Origin: JAKATY01 sp038876335
GTDB taxonomy: Archaea > Micrarchaeota > Micrarchaeia > Micrarchaeales > Micrarchaeaceae
DNA length: 11,334 nucleotides
Reading direction: 5' to 3'
Assembly (NCBI GenBank): GCA_038876335.1
Contig: JAVYYS010000016.1
Location: 1-11,334, forward strand
Of the stretch, positions 1 to 6,537 are shown piece by piece. Under the pieces are notes generated by a model. It saw only the letters and a list, made by a program, of their open reading frames with translations, was not told the origin of the DNA and made no database searches. Numbering within the stretch: position 1 is the stretch's first letter; every line of letters begins with the position of its first letter. A program made the position numbers and the translations under genes.

Positions 1-246
1 AAAAAGGAGGCGCAGAAGGAGGATGACGAAGTGGCGTGGCGTGGGACAAACGGTATTGAGAAGGTAAGGAGCGTGCTAGGGGCCCTACATAAAAACGCTG
101 AAGAGAAAGAGGAAGCTCAAAAGCCTATAAGCGTAAAGAGAAAAAAGGTGAGGAAGGAGGAGGCAGAGGAAGAAGGAGAAGAGGGGCTTACTGAGAGAAG
201 AAAGGGGATTGTTGGAAGCATAAAAGATATATTTGGAATAGAATAG
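1..246 (+). CDS. C-terminal part of an unidentified charged protein (5' end outside window)
   Basis: The reading frame is open from base 1 and ends at TAG 244-246, followed in frame by a second stop (TGA 250-252). About 81 residues are visible. They are very rich in Lys, Glu and Arg, with a low-complexity basic then acidic stretch in the middle and a short hydrophobic end (…GIVGSIKDIFGIE). A GTG at 31 could start a 71-residue protein, but the frame continues upstream to the window edge without a stop, so a longer gene is more likely. No family is recognised. The charged middle looks disordered, and the last 15 or so residues could form a short amphipathic helix or docking peptide; that is inference. 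The gene converges on the translin gene, 80 bp away. Confidence 0.6.
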   Translation, partial: KKEAQKEDDEVAWRGTNGIEKVRSVLGALHKNAEEKEEAQKPISVKRKKVRKEEAEEEGEEGLTERRKGIVGSIKDIFGIE

Positions 247-260
247 CTTTGAATAGCTTT
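241..260 (+). repeat. Perfect 10-bp tandem duplication across a stop codon
   Basis: The decamer gaatagcttt occurs twice in a row at 241-250 and 251-260. The first copy carries the last sense codon and the TAG stop of the preceding gene. The duplication places TGA in frame two codons later, giving a double stop. It looks like a small slippage duplication. Confidence 0.7.
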
Positions 261-326
261 TGCAACGCAATGCTGCTTTGCACGCCATGCTATGCTTGGT
301 AATGAATGATTGTAGGCAAGCAACTT

Positions 327-938
327 CTATAGTTTTTTGCTGTTCCTGAAGTACAATATCTCAGTGCCTGCGTTCTCTAACTGTATCCTCGCAACGTCCT
401 GTTTCTTCCTGAAACCCTGCAGCACGGCTTCAGCGAACCTTACAGATCGAGTAGAATCATAAATGGAGCGTATCGCGCTGAAGAAGTACTCCGCAGTATC
501 TACATTACCGCGACGAAGCTCTTCCAGCACCTCTCTCTTCAGCTCTCCCACAGTATCCATAAGCCCAAGCAGATAGGCTTCTTTACTCACACCTACAGCA
601 GAGCTGCCAGGAAGCTTGCCACTGTTTTTTATAGCATAAAATATAGATGCTTCAGCATACTCCTGCTGAGCTTGAAGCGTATAATAGCTAAACCTTTCAT
701 CTTCGAATTCTTTAGAGCGCAGAAGCTTCTGCGCTTCTTCCAGCGCTTTCTTCGAAGGCTCCTGCTTTCCGTTATGCAGGTAGGTTATCGCCTGTGCCGA
801 CAACCGTATTATCTCTCTGCTATAATCAGAGATTCTGTCAAACAACTTTTGCTTTGCCTTCATATATTCCGAAATCTCCAAAACCTCATTCTCCAGGTCA
901 TTAAGCCCCACCAAGCTTTTTGAAATTTTTTTCTTCAT
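327..938 (-). CDS. Translin family RNA/ssDNA-binding protein
   Basis: A 203-residue, mostly helical protein of the translin/TRAX family. Characteristic segments are visible in order: REIIRLSAQAI with a nearby LH (41-55), the acidic helix LQAQQEYAEA (88-97), the glycine-rich YLLGLMDTVGELKR (122-135), and FRKKQDVAR near the end (176-184). Translins form octameric barrels that bind single-stranded RNA or DNA. With TRAX, or as archaeal homologues, they can act as RNases through clustered acidic residues; E93 and E96 in QEYAEA are candidates for such a site. The length is close to the family norm. ATG 938 is preferred because family similarity begins there; an in-frame GTG lies just before it. The frame stays open to 1034, but that extension overlaps ogg1 and has no translin similarity. 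The gene starts 16 nt after the ogg1 stop, so the two are probably cotranscribed. No strong ribosome-binding site is seen. Confidence 0.85.
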   Translation of the reverse strand: MKKKISKSLVGLNDLENEVLEISEYMKAKQKLFDRISDYSREIIRLSAQAITYLHNGKQEPSKKALEEAQKLLRSKEFEDERFSYYTLQAQQEYAEASIFYAIKNSGKLPGSSAVGVSKEAYLLGLMDTVGELKREVLEELRRGNVDTAEYFFSAIRSIYDSTRSVRFAEAVLQGFRKKQDVARIQLENAGTEILYFRNSKKL

Positions 939-954
939 CACATCGCCGCTAAAT

Positions 955-1833
955 TCAGCGCAGGTAGTGCATACCGTGCCAGTAGAGATATTGCTGCGCA
1001 TATCCGGCCATGCGCCCCCACCGCTCTTCTGCAAATTTATGTATTTCCTTTATTGTCTGCCTTCTCTTATTAAAGTATATGCTTTCCACAGTCCTCTTGA
1101 TCCATGTATCTATAGGGAACGCCTCGAGCTTGCCATACCCCATAAGCGCTATGCAGTCGGCAACCTTATCACCTACGCCGCGCAGCTCCATGAGCTGCTC
1201 CTTTATAGTAGCATAACTTTTTCCACGAAGCTTGTATAAATCGAGATTCTCCAAACAGAATTGTGCAGATCTCTTTATGTAGTCGGAGCGGAAACCTGCT
1301 CCGCATTTTGCTATTTCACTTACATCGGCATGCGCAATGGACTCGATGTCTGGAAAGGATTTTCCTATTACCTTTCCACCATCTGTTATGTCTTCCCCGA
1401 AGCGTTCAATCATGCGTTTTATTATCAACCTTATCCTTCTTATGTTATTAAACTGTGAAACGATAAAGGATAATGTTGTAATCCATGGGTCATTCAACGT
1501 AAGCCTCATGCCACGATATTTTGAAATAGCATTGCTTAGAAATTCATCTGATGCGATCTGCTTATATATGCTCTTCATGTCATCATTAAGCCTGAAAAGA
1601 TTCTTCATATCACTAATACTGAATTTCGTGTCCCCAGCTACTTTTTCGATTTTAAGCACGCTAGAGGATGTGCGCCCGAAAGAGGTTATTCTCACTAAAC
1701 TAGTCCCGTAAGGGAATTCCAGCGTGCCTTTACCATCAAAATCAGAGTAGAAAGTTAATGGTTGGGCGCTTTCAATGGTATAGCGCAGGTTGAAGTCAGA
1801 AGTGCAGACGGCATTATGTATATTGTTTGACAT
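955..1833 (-). CDS. ogg1: 8-oxoguanine DNA glycosylase/AP lyase, OGG1 type
   Basis: This 292-residue protein excises 8-oxoguanine opposite cytosine and can cleave the abasic site (base excision repair). The N-terminal part (about 12-110) resembles the OGG_N domain. A helix-hairpin-helix GPD domain follows: SFIVSQFNNIRRI (122-134) matches the OGG1 NNN-type helix, and the hairpin LRGVGDKVADC (217-227) carries the expected catalytic Lys at K223. The segment AFPIDTWIKR (238-247) carries the catalytic Asp at D242. The two-domain layout and length are those of the eukaryote-like OGG1 subfamily rather than the shorter archaeal Ogg2 or AGOG enzymes. ATG 1833 has a GGTG Shine-Dalgarno-like element 4 nt upstream. 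The gene lies 34 nt after glyS and 16 nt before the translin gene, which suggests one operon. An AlkA-like specificity is less likely because the OGG1 hairpin is so well kept. Confidence 0.9.
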   Translation of the reverse strand: MSNNIHNAVCTSDFNLRYTIESAQPLTFYSDFDGKGTLEFPYGTSLVRITSFGRTSSSVLKIEKVAGDTKFSISDMKNLFRLNDDMKSIYKQIASDEFLSNAISKYRGMRLTLNDPWITTLSFIVSQFNNIRRIRLIIKRMIERFGEDITDGGKVIGKSFPDIESIAHADVSEIAKCGAGFRSDYIKRSAQFCLENLDLYKLRGKSYATIKEQLMELRGVGDKVADCIALMGYGKLEAFPIDTWIKRTVESIYFNKRRQTIKEIHKFAEERWGRMAGYAQQYLYWHGMHYLR

Positions 1834-1867
1834 GCTACACCCAAAATGCAGATACCTGCTGTATTAG

Positions 1868-3358
1868 CTATTTTACTCTGATGTCCGAAACAGTTACCCT
1901 TTCCTGTTTTGTGGTAAGTATATCACGCACAGTTACAGTTCCGTCATCAAGAGTTGTATAGTCAACGGTTATCGCCTTTGGTATGCCTATCTCATCAGAT
2001 TTGGCATATCTTTTTCCTATACTGCCGGAATGGCTGTAGAAGATACGGTATCCTTTGCTGATCAGAAGATCCCTGATCTGCGCGGCTTTTTCTAACAGTT
2101 TTTCATCCTTCTGAAGCGGGAATAGGGCAAAGTCGTAGGGTGAAACATTGGGGTTGAGCCTCAGTACTTCCCAGCCTCGCTTATCCTTGTACAGAGAATT
2201 GGAAAAAAGAGCAAGAAAGATACGGTCCAACCCAATACTCAATTCAACAACATGCGGAAGTATTTTTTTATCTCCGCTTACTATGTGAAAGTCTTCTTTG
2301 GATAGCTTCTCGTGGTTGCCGAGATCGAAGTCCGCCCTGTAGGCGGTGCCTGATACCTCCTCATATTTTCCGCCAATCAATACCTCCATATCCACATTGC
2401 CCTTTGAATAATGGGGTATTTCGTCTTTGCCTATCTGCCTGAATCTGAAGGTACTTTCTTCAAAACCAAGGCTCTGCATAAATTTCTTCTGCATATAAAT
2501 GAGGTAGCCGAACAGCCTGTTTGGCACGCTGCCTTCTTTTATAAGCTCTGAAATCCGAGCTTTGCGCATCTCTGCGCCTTCTCCTGCCGGCATGAAGCTT
2601 ACGCTTTCCTCGAAAAGCTCACCGCCTACGTTCCTTCCATTTATTGATAGGGTCGCTGGGTTATCTTCTGGATCAAAAAAATATTCGATCTCCATCTGCG
2701 AAAATTCCCGCATCCTTATCAGGAAATTCCTTGGAGAGATTTCGTTCCTGAATGCCTTGCCAACTTGACCTATAGCAGTAGGTAGCTTAAGTCCGTAGAT
2801 CCTGTAGAGGTTACGGAAATCCACAAAGATGCCCTGTGCCGTTTCGGGTCGGAGGTAGCCCTCTATGCTTCCTAGAGGCCCTATCTTTGTGCCGAGCATA
2901 AGATTGAACATTTCTACTCCCTCGAGTTTTGCGCCGCACTTTTCGCAATGTACATCTGCGGTCTTAAGCATCTCCCTAAGCTCTTCCACACGAGCATGCT
3001 CTGCTTTTTCCTGCATGGATTTGTCGCCTTTCTTGGCGTAGTACTCTGCAAGTATTTTGTCGGTCCTGTGACTGTAGCCACACTTACTGCAGATTGTAAG
3101 AGGATCTGAAAACGCCTTGAGGTGACCACTGGCCTCAAACACAGGGCGTGGAGATATCAAAGAGGTTTCTATCTCGATGTTGCCCGGTTCTTCTATGAAG
3201 AGCTTTCTCCACGTGTTTTCTATTCTTTTCTTTATCATAAAGCCTATAGGCCCGTAATCGTAGAATCCACCTATCTCGCCGTATATCTGCGCGGACGGCA
3301 GAACTATACCGCGCCTTGCGATAAGGTTTATTACAGCATCAAGACCTTCTTTTTCCAT
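1868..3358 (-). CDS. glyS: Glycyl-tRNA synthetase (archaeal/eukaryal alpha2, class II)
   Basis: This cytosolic enzyme charges tRNA-Gly with glycine using ATP. The 496-residue protein shows the family layout. An N-terminal motif-1 region (IYGEIGGFYDYGPIG, 25-39) is followed by a zinc-ribbon-like insertion with CSKC (C90, C93) and CEKC (C138, C141). Next come YLRPETAQGIFVDF (168-181), motif 2 FRNEISPR (203-210), motif 3 VELSIGLDRI (371-380) and an anticodon-binding domain from about residue 403. It is somewhat shorter than many archaeal homologues. ATG 3358 is chosen: similarity starts right after it (MEKEGLDAV) and the TATA box at 3421-3430 predicts transcription starting near 3400. A TTG at 3403 would add 15 residues without family similarity. 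It is the first gene of a likely operon with ogg1 and translin. All the class II motifs expected are present. Confidence 0.95.
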   Translation of the reverse strand: MEKEGLDAVINLIARRGIVLPSAQIYGEIGGFYDYGPIGFMIKKRIENTWRKLFIEEPGNIEIETSLISPRPVFEASGHLKAFSDPLTICSKCGYSHRTDKILAEYYAKKGDKSMQEKAEHARVEELREMLKTADVHCEKCGAKLEGVEMFNLMLGTKIGPLGSIEGYLRPETAQGIFVDFRNLYRIYGLKLPTAIGQVGKAFRNEISPRNFLIRMREFSQMEIEYFFDPEDNPATLSINGRNVGGELFEESVSFMPAGEGAEMRKARISELIKEGSVPNRLFGYLIYMQKKFMQSLGFEESTFRFRQIGKDEIPHYSKGNVDMEVLIGGKYEEVSGTAYRADFDLGNHEKLSKEDFHIVSGDKKILPHVVELSIGLDRIFLALFSNSLYKDKRGWEVLRLNPNVSPYDFALFPLQKDEKLLEKAAQIRDLLISKGYRIFYSHSGSIGKRYAKSDEIGIPKAITVDYTTLDDGTVTVRDILTTKQERVTVSDIRVK

Positions 3359-3385
3359 ACAATCAGCATGGTGTGTTCGGCGCAC

Positions 3386-3403
3386 TTGTTGTATGCGCAA
3401 CAA
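3386..3403. repeat. 6-bp inverted repeat near the predicted glyS transcription start
   Basis: TTGTTG (3386-3391) and CAACAA (3398-3403) are perfect inverted copies around the six bases TATGCG. The element lies 28-45 bp upstream of the glyS ATG, close to where the TATA box would place the transcription start. It could be an operator half-site pair or a leader hairpin; nothing shows which. Confidence 0.45.
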
Positions 3404-3449
3404 ATAGAGGTGCTGATAAAAATATATAAATAGAGGTTTGACAGCCTCT
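3402..3449. repeat. Direct repeats and a short hairpin around the glyS TATA box
   Basis: The decamer aaatagaggt occurs at 3402-3411 and again at 3428-3437, 26 bp apart, bracketing the TATA element. The second copy also forms the left arm of a 5-bp inverted repeat, AGAGG (3432-3436) and CCTCT (3445-3449), with an 8-nt loop. On the minus strand this hairpin is followed directly by an AT/T-rich run, so it could also help terminate transcription arriving from the ATPase gene. The arrangement is seen directly; a regulatory role is inference. Confidence 0.4.
3421..3430 (-). promoter_or_regulatory. TATA box of the glyS-ogg1-translin operon
   Basis: On the minus strand the sequence reads TTTATATATT followed by more T. 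It is a good archaeal TATA element about 63-72 bp upstream of the glyS ATG. The expected start site about 25 nt downstream falls near 3400, leaving a leader of roughly 40 nt. The purine-rich BRE normally expected upstream is poor (CTCTA). Confidence 0.5.
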
Positions 3450-3570
3450 CCTATCTACTATATTGATTTTGCCTACCCGACAGCAGCAACAGCCAAGCCA
3501 TAAATGTGATTTATATCACTAACCGCTATTCAGGCTACACGCCGCTGTGAAGGATTTATCTGCCTCATAT
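3438..3570. other. Intergenic segment between the glyS promoter and the ATPase 3' end
   Basis: This non-coding stretch lies between two minus-strand transcription units. It holds a palindrome, GTGAT-TTAT-ATCAC (3506-3519), with a TATA-like centre. A 16-codon minus-strand ORF (3501 to 3451, starting MAWLLLLS) is too short and unsupported to call. No tRNA-like or other known RNA fold is recognised here. Confidence 0.4.
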
Positions 3571-6015
3571 CTATCGTATCTTCAGAATCCGGAACAGCGC
3601 AACCTTTACGTAATCGAACGCGAGGATGAAAATTACGCTTGAGGCTATGAGAATTAATATAGAATATGCACTTATAGGGAAGACCATTATACCGTAATAG
3701 GATATTATTATACCAAAAATTACTCCTGCAAGAGAAGCAAGTACCAGTTCCCTGCTGGGCCTGCTTCTCCACATATGCTCCTTTGCCCTGACGCTGAATA
3801 TGTAGAGCTGGTCTGTGACGTTGAACATCAAAAAGATAAGTGTCTGAAAGCCCAGCAGCGTCAAAGCCAGATAATGTGAGATGGGGATGTAGGCGAGAGC
3901 GAACAGCAGAAGGAAAGATCCAAGTATAAGGGAAGACTCTGTTATGAGTTTCGGGTTCCACAGATCTGGAGAATGGGAATACCCAACGTTGTCTGTAGAG
4001 ACAGAGATATTGACAATATCATTAGTGAATATAAGCAGAATCAGCTCAAATGGCCTTATCGCGATGACCCTGAACGCAAGGAGCATTATAGTAAGGAAGA
4101 ATACGATTTGCACTATCTTGCCTATCTTGACAAGCGTGTAGGTCATCATCCTCTCAAATATTCTCCTGCTCTCCTTCACCGCATCGACCAGCACTTCTAT
4201 TCCATCCCTAGTAAGCAACAGATCTGCCACGCTTTTCGCAACATCGGTGGCGTTTGAAACTGCGATGCCGACTTCTGCCTGCTTCAAAGCAGGGGAGTCG
4301 TTGACCCCGTCTCCTGTCATTGCGACGCGATAGCCCTTTTTCTGCAGTGACTTTACTATTGCGTACTTGTCTTCTGGGAATATGCCTGCAAATCCGTCGG
4401 CTGATTCTACTATGCGGTCAAAATCCTTGCCCATGTTGCTTATGCGGCTTATGCTGCTCATATCCACTATATTGCCTCCTATGCCAACTTCTTTTGCTAT
4501 CTCCTTAGCTATCGCTATGTTGTCTCCCGTGAGCATCTTTGTCCTTACACCTAAAGAATGCAGCTCTTCTATGAGCCTCTTCGCATCTTTTCGCGGCTCA
4601 TCTCTGAGCGCAATTACACCAAGTATCTCACCCCTCGCTCCGGATTTTCTCGCCACGACTATAGTCCTGAACTTCCTTAGGGAAAGCTCGCCGACCTTCT
4701 GCCGCAATGCCTCTTCTTCGCTTTTCTTGGGGTGATATAGGTCAAGCATCTTTTCCAGCGCACCCTTTGACACCTCCATCTTCCTGCCGGCAAGAGAGAC
4801 TAGCGCACTGGACATTTTTGTCTTTGGCTGGAACGGCGTGAATTTCAGCACCTTAAGCTTCTTAAAGGAGATGCCCCTTTCTTTTGCATAATCTATTACC
4901 GCACTGTCTATAGGGTCCTTGTCTTCTATCCTTGAAGAGAGGAATGCGGCCTCCACCACCTCGTTCTCTGTATAGCCTGGCAGCGCATATACGCTTTCAA
5001 CATCAAGACTGTTCTCCGTTATCGTGCCAGTCTTGTCGAAGCATATTACATTGACAGAGGATGTCTCCTCTATCGCGTTGAGGTTTGTTACAAGTATCGA
5101 CTTTTTAGAGAGTTTCTCAGTGCCGAGCGCCATAGAAACGGTAAAAGCTGCGGGAAGGGCCACTGGCACAGAAGCAATCAATAGATTCAGAGCAAACAGC
5201 ACAATCGTGCCAAAATCGCTGTGCACTATGAATATCCCAAAAAGCAGTATAATTGCTACCAAAACAACGTCCATTATTATGAGGTACTTTATTAAGTTGA
5301 ATATCATGTGCTCTAGATGCAGGCGTGGCCTTGCTTCTTCGACAAGCTTTATGGTGTGGCCATAGTATGTATCGGCTGCCACCGCGGAGACTGCGCAAAG
5401 CGCTTCGCCCTCGCTTACCGTAGAGCCGGAATACACCGTATCATTTCTTCTTTTCTTGACAGGAATAGACTCTCCTGTCAACACAGACTGGTCTATTTCG
5501 AGATCCGACTCTGAAATTATTCTCGCATCGGCAGGCACTATGTCTCCAAGCCTTATCCTTATTATGTCTCCGATAACAAGCTCGCGGGCGGGCTTCAGCT
5601 TCCATTCGCCAGAGCGCAGGACCCTCGCATTCACGGTTATTCTCTTCTTGAGCAGCTCTATCGAATTATCGGCCTTGCGCTCCTCGAAGAATCCTACTAC
5701 GGCGTTGAACACGAGAAGCGCGAGTATTATGTACATGTCGTCGTAATGCCTTAGTATGTAAGTAAGTACTACCACTGCCTCTAGCATTATGGGAATCGGT
5801 CCGTAGAATCTTTTCAGGAATTTCAGGGTTGCGCTCTCCCTCTTCTCCTGTACCTCATTATAGCCGTTCCTAGAGAGGCGCGAGGCGGCCTCCTCCTCAC
5901 TGAGGCCTTTTGTCGACGTGCCTACGCTTTTCATCATTTTTTCTACGCTTTCCGGTTCTGCATTGCCTTGTCGATTGCGCTGAGGCATAGCTCCAACTGC
6001 ATCGTTTTGCGGCAT
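3571..6015 (-). CDS. Plasma-membrane type H+-exporting P-type ATPase (P3A)
   Basis: This 814-residue ATP-driven pump is expected to export protons. P-type landmarks in order: N104 in M2, the position matching the conserved M2 Asn of plant pumps; TGES (180-183) in the actuator domain; PVALP (284-288) in M4; the phosphorylated Asp D327 in DKTGT; KGA (417-419) at the nucleotide site; TGDN (496-499); and TGDGVND (567-573). M6 contains FTND with D666, aligning with the proton-carrying Asp of plant pumps (D684 in Arabidopsis AHA2), followed by a PDLWNPK segment like the plant PDSWKLK. This places it in P3A rather than among Ca2+ or heavy-metal pumps; no metal-binding N-terminal domain is present. 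The protein ends about 14 residues after M10, so the plant or fungal C-terminal autoinhibitory tail is missing. The position of AHA2 R655 in M5 appears to be Gln636. ATG 6015 lies close to the start site predicted from the TATA element at 6041-6053; ATG 5988 is an alternative. Confidence 0.93.
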   Translation of the reverse strand: MPQNDAVGAMPQRNRQGNAEPESVEKMMKSVGTSTKGLSEEEAASRLSRNGYNEVQEKRESATLKFLKRFYGPIPIMLEAVVVLTYILRHYDDMYIILALLVFNAVVGFFEERKADNSIELLKKRITVNARVLRSGEWKLKPARELVIGDIIRIRLGDIVPADARIISESDLEIDQSVLTGESIPVKKRRNDTVYSGSTVSEGEALCAVSAVAADTYYGHTIKLVEEARPRLHLEHMIFNLIKYLIIMDVVLVAIILLFGIFIVHSDFGTIVLFALNLLIASVPVALPAAFTVSMALGTEKLSKKSILVTNLNAIEETSSVNVICFDKTGTITENSLDVESVYALPGYTENEVVEAAFLSSRIEDKDPIDSAVIDYAKERGISFKKLKVLKFTPFQPKTKMSSALVSLAGRKMEVSKGALEKMLDLYHPKKSEEEALRQKVGELSLRKFRTIVVARKSGARGEILGVIALRDEPRKDAKRLIEELHSLGVRTKMLTGDNIAIAKEIAKEVGIGGNIVDMSSISRISNMGKDFDRIVESADGFAGIFPEDKYAIVKSLQKKGYRVAMTGDGVNDSPALKQAEVGIAVSNATDVAKSVADLLLTRDGIEVLVDAVKESRRIFERMMTYTLVKIGKIVQIVFFLTIMLLAFRVIAIRPFELILLIFTNDIVNISVSTDNVGYSHSPDLWNPKLITESSLILGSFLLLFALAYIPISHYLALTLLGFQTLIFLMFNVTDQLYIFSVRAKEHMWRSRPSRELVLASLAGVIFGIIISYYGIMVFPISAYSILILIASSVIFILAFDYVKVALFRILKIR

Positions 6016-6040
6016 CTTCTCGTTCTTTTATCAAAGGATA

Positions 6041-6053
6041 CATATAAAATATT
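6041..6053. promoter_or_regulatory. Shared AT-rich TATA region of a divergent promoter
   Basis: The sequence catataaaatatt lies in the 84-bp gap between the ATPase and ThrRS-editing-like genes. Read rightwards it is a TATA box about 50 bp before ATG 6100, giving an expected leader of around 30 nt. Read leftwards (AATATTTTATATG) it lies 26-38 bp before ATG 6015, which predicts a nearly leaderless ATPase mRNA. The two promoters therefore overlap and might compete. Confidence 0.5.
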
Positions 6054-6099
6054 GTACTGGCAAAATATCCAATGCTGCTGTTGCGGTTATGGTAATATC

Positions 6100-6516
6100 A
6101 TGGCAAGATTTATGGCATGGCATGTTGATTACTTCAAGGCTGTTCCAAGCGAGCAGGGAAGGTCGCAGGTTTACGAAAAGGGAGAAAGCATAGACACTGG
6201 GGACGCGCTGCTCGTCTTCATAAGCTTTGAGAAAAATGATGTTGAAAGCGAGTCCAGGATCCTCGATAGGACGTATAACGAACTTGCTTCGCTTGCGGCG
6301 CAGCTAAAGGTAAGCACCGTAGTGCTCAACCCATTCGCGCATTTGTTCGGAGAGCTTGCTCAGCCTCAGGATGCGATGGAGATGCTCGACAAGCTGTATG
6401 AAATGTTCAAGGATAGGGGATTTGACGCACGCAAATTATCCTTTGGGCTGTTCTATGAAATCGAGCTTAAAGCGAAGGGCCACAGGCTTTCAAGGGTTTC
6501 GAGAATAGTGACCTGA
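6100..6516 (+). CDS. Free-standing archaeal threonyl-tRNA synthetase editing-like domain
   Basis: The 138-residue protein matches the N-terminal editing domain of archaeal ThrRS (D-aminoacyl-tRNA deacylase fold) from end to end. Matching segments are HVDY (8-11), LLVFISFEK (37-45), the signature NPFAHLFGELAQP (77-89), AMEMLDKLYE and DRGFDA (92-110), and KGHRLSRVSR (126-135). In full-length ThrRS this domain hydrolyses Ser-tRNA-Thr. Some crenarchaea encode it as a separate trans-acting protein. Here no catalytic ThrRS follows; the next gene is a GNAT 21 nt later. The catalytic-region His (H81) is kept. Aligned with the Pyrococcus abyssi domain as I remember it, K121 becomes Y119, Y120 becomes F118 and E134 becomes R132, so normal editing is doubtful. 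ATG 6100 is chosen because it gives the family's usual N-terminal length. The frame is open further upstream, but that would run into the divergent ATPase gene. Confidence 0.85.
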   Translation: MARFMAWHVDYFKAVPSEQGRSQVYEKGESIDTGDALLVFISFEKNDVESESRILDRTYNELASLAAQLKVSTVVLNPFAHLFGELAQPQDAMEMLDKLYEMFKDRGFDARKLSFGLFYEIELKAKGHRLSRVSRIVT

Positions 6517-6527
6517 ACCACGCGCAC

Positions 6528-6532
6528 GGTGA
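6528..6532 (+). promoter_or_regulatory. Ribosome-binding site that fixes the GNAT start
   Basis: GGTGA sits 5 nt before ATG 6538 and matches the archaeal anti-Shine-Dalgarno core. The possible GTG start at 6529 lies inside this motif, so ATG 6538 is the better start. Confidence 0.6.
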
Positions 6533-6537
6533 GCAAT

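Noticed and set aside
293..338. Possible terminator: TGCTTG/CAAGCA stem with later T-run
   Set aside because: The stem is only 6 bp with an 18-nt loop, and the T-run at 333-338 lies inside the opposing translin gene about 10 nt after the stem. The case is too weak to call.
3451..3501. 16-residue minus-strand ORF starting MAWLLLLS
   Set aside because: Too short, with no Shine-Dalgarno signal or similarity; its spacing to the nearest TATA-like sequence does not fit a leaderless start.
3530..3961. 143-aa minus-strand reading frame
   Set aside because: It overlaps the ATPase 3' end in another frame and its composition (Arg, His, Pro and Cys rich) is not protein-like. The ATPase frame there encodes clear membrane helices.
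5968..6099. Upstream extension of the ThrRS-editing-like gene
   Set aside because: It would overlap the divergent ATPase start, adds a CCCC-rich segment without family similarity, and the family's usual N-terminus fits ATG 6100.
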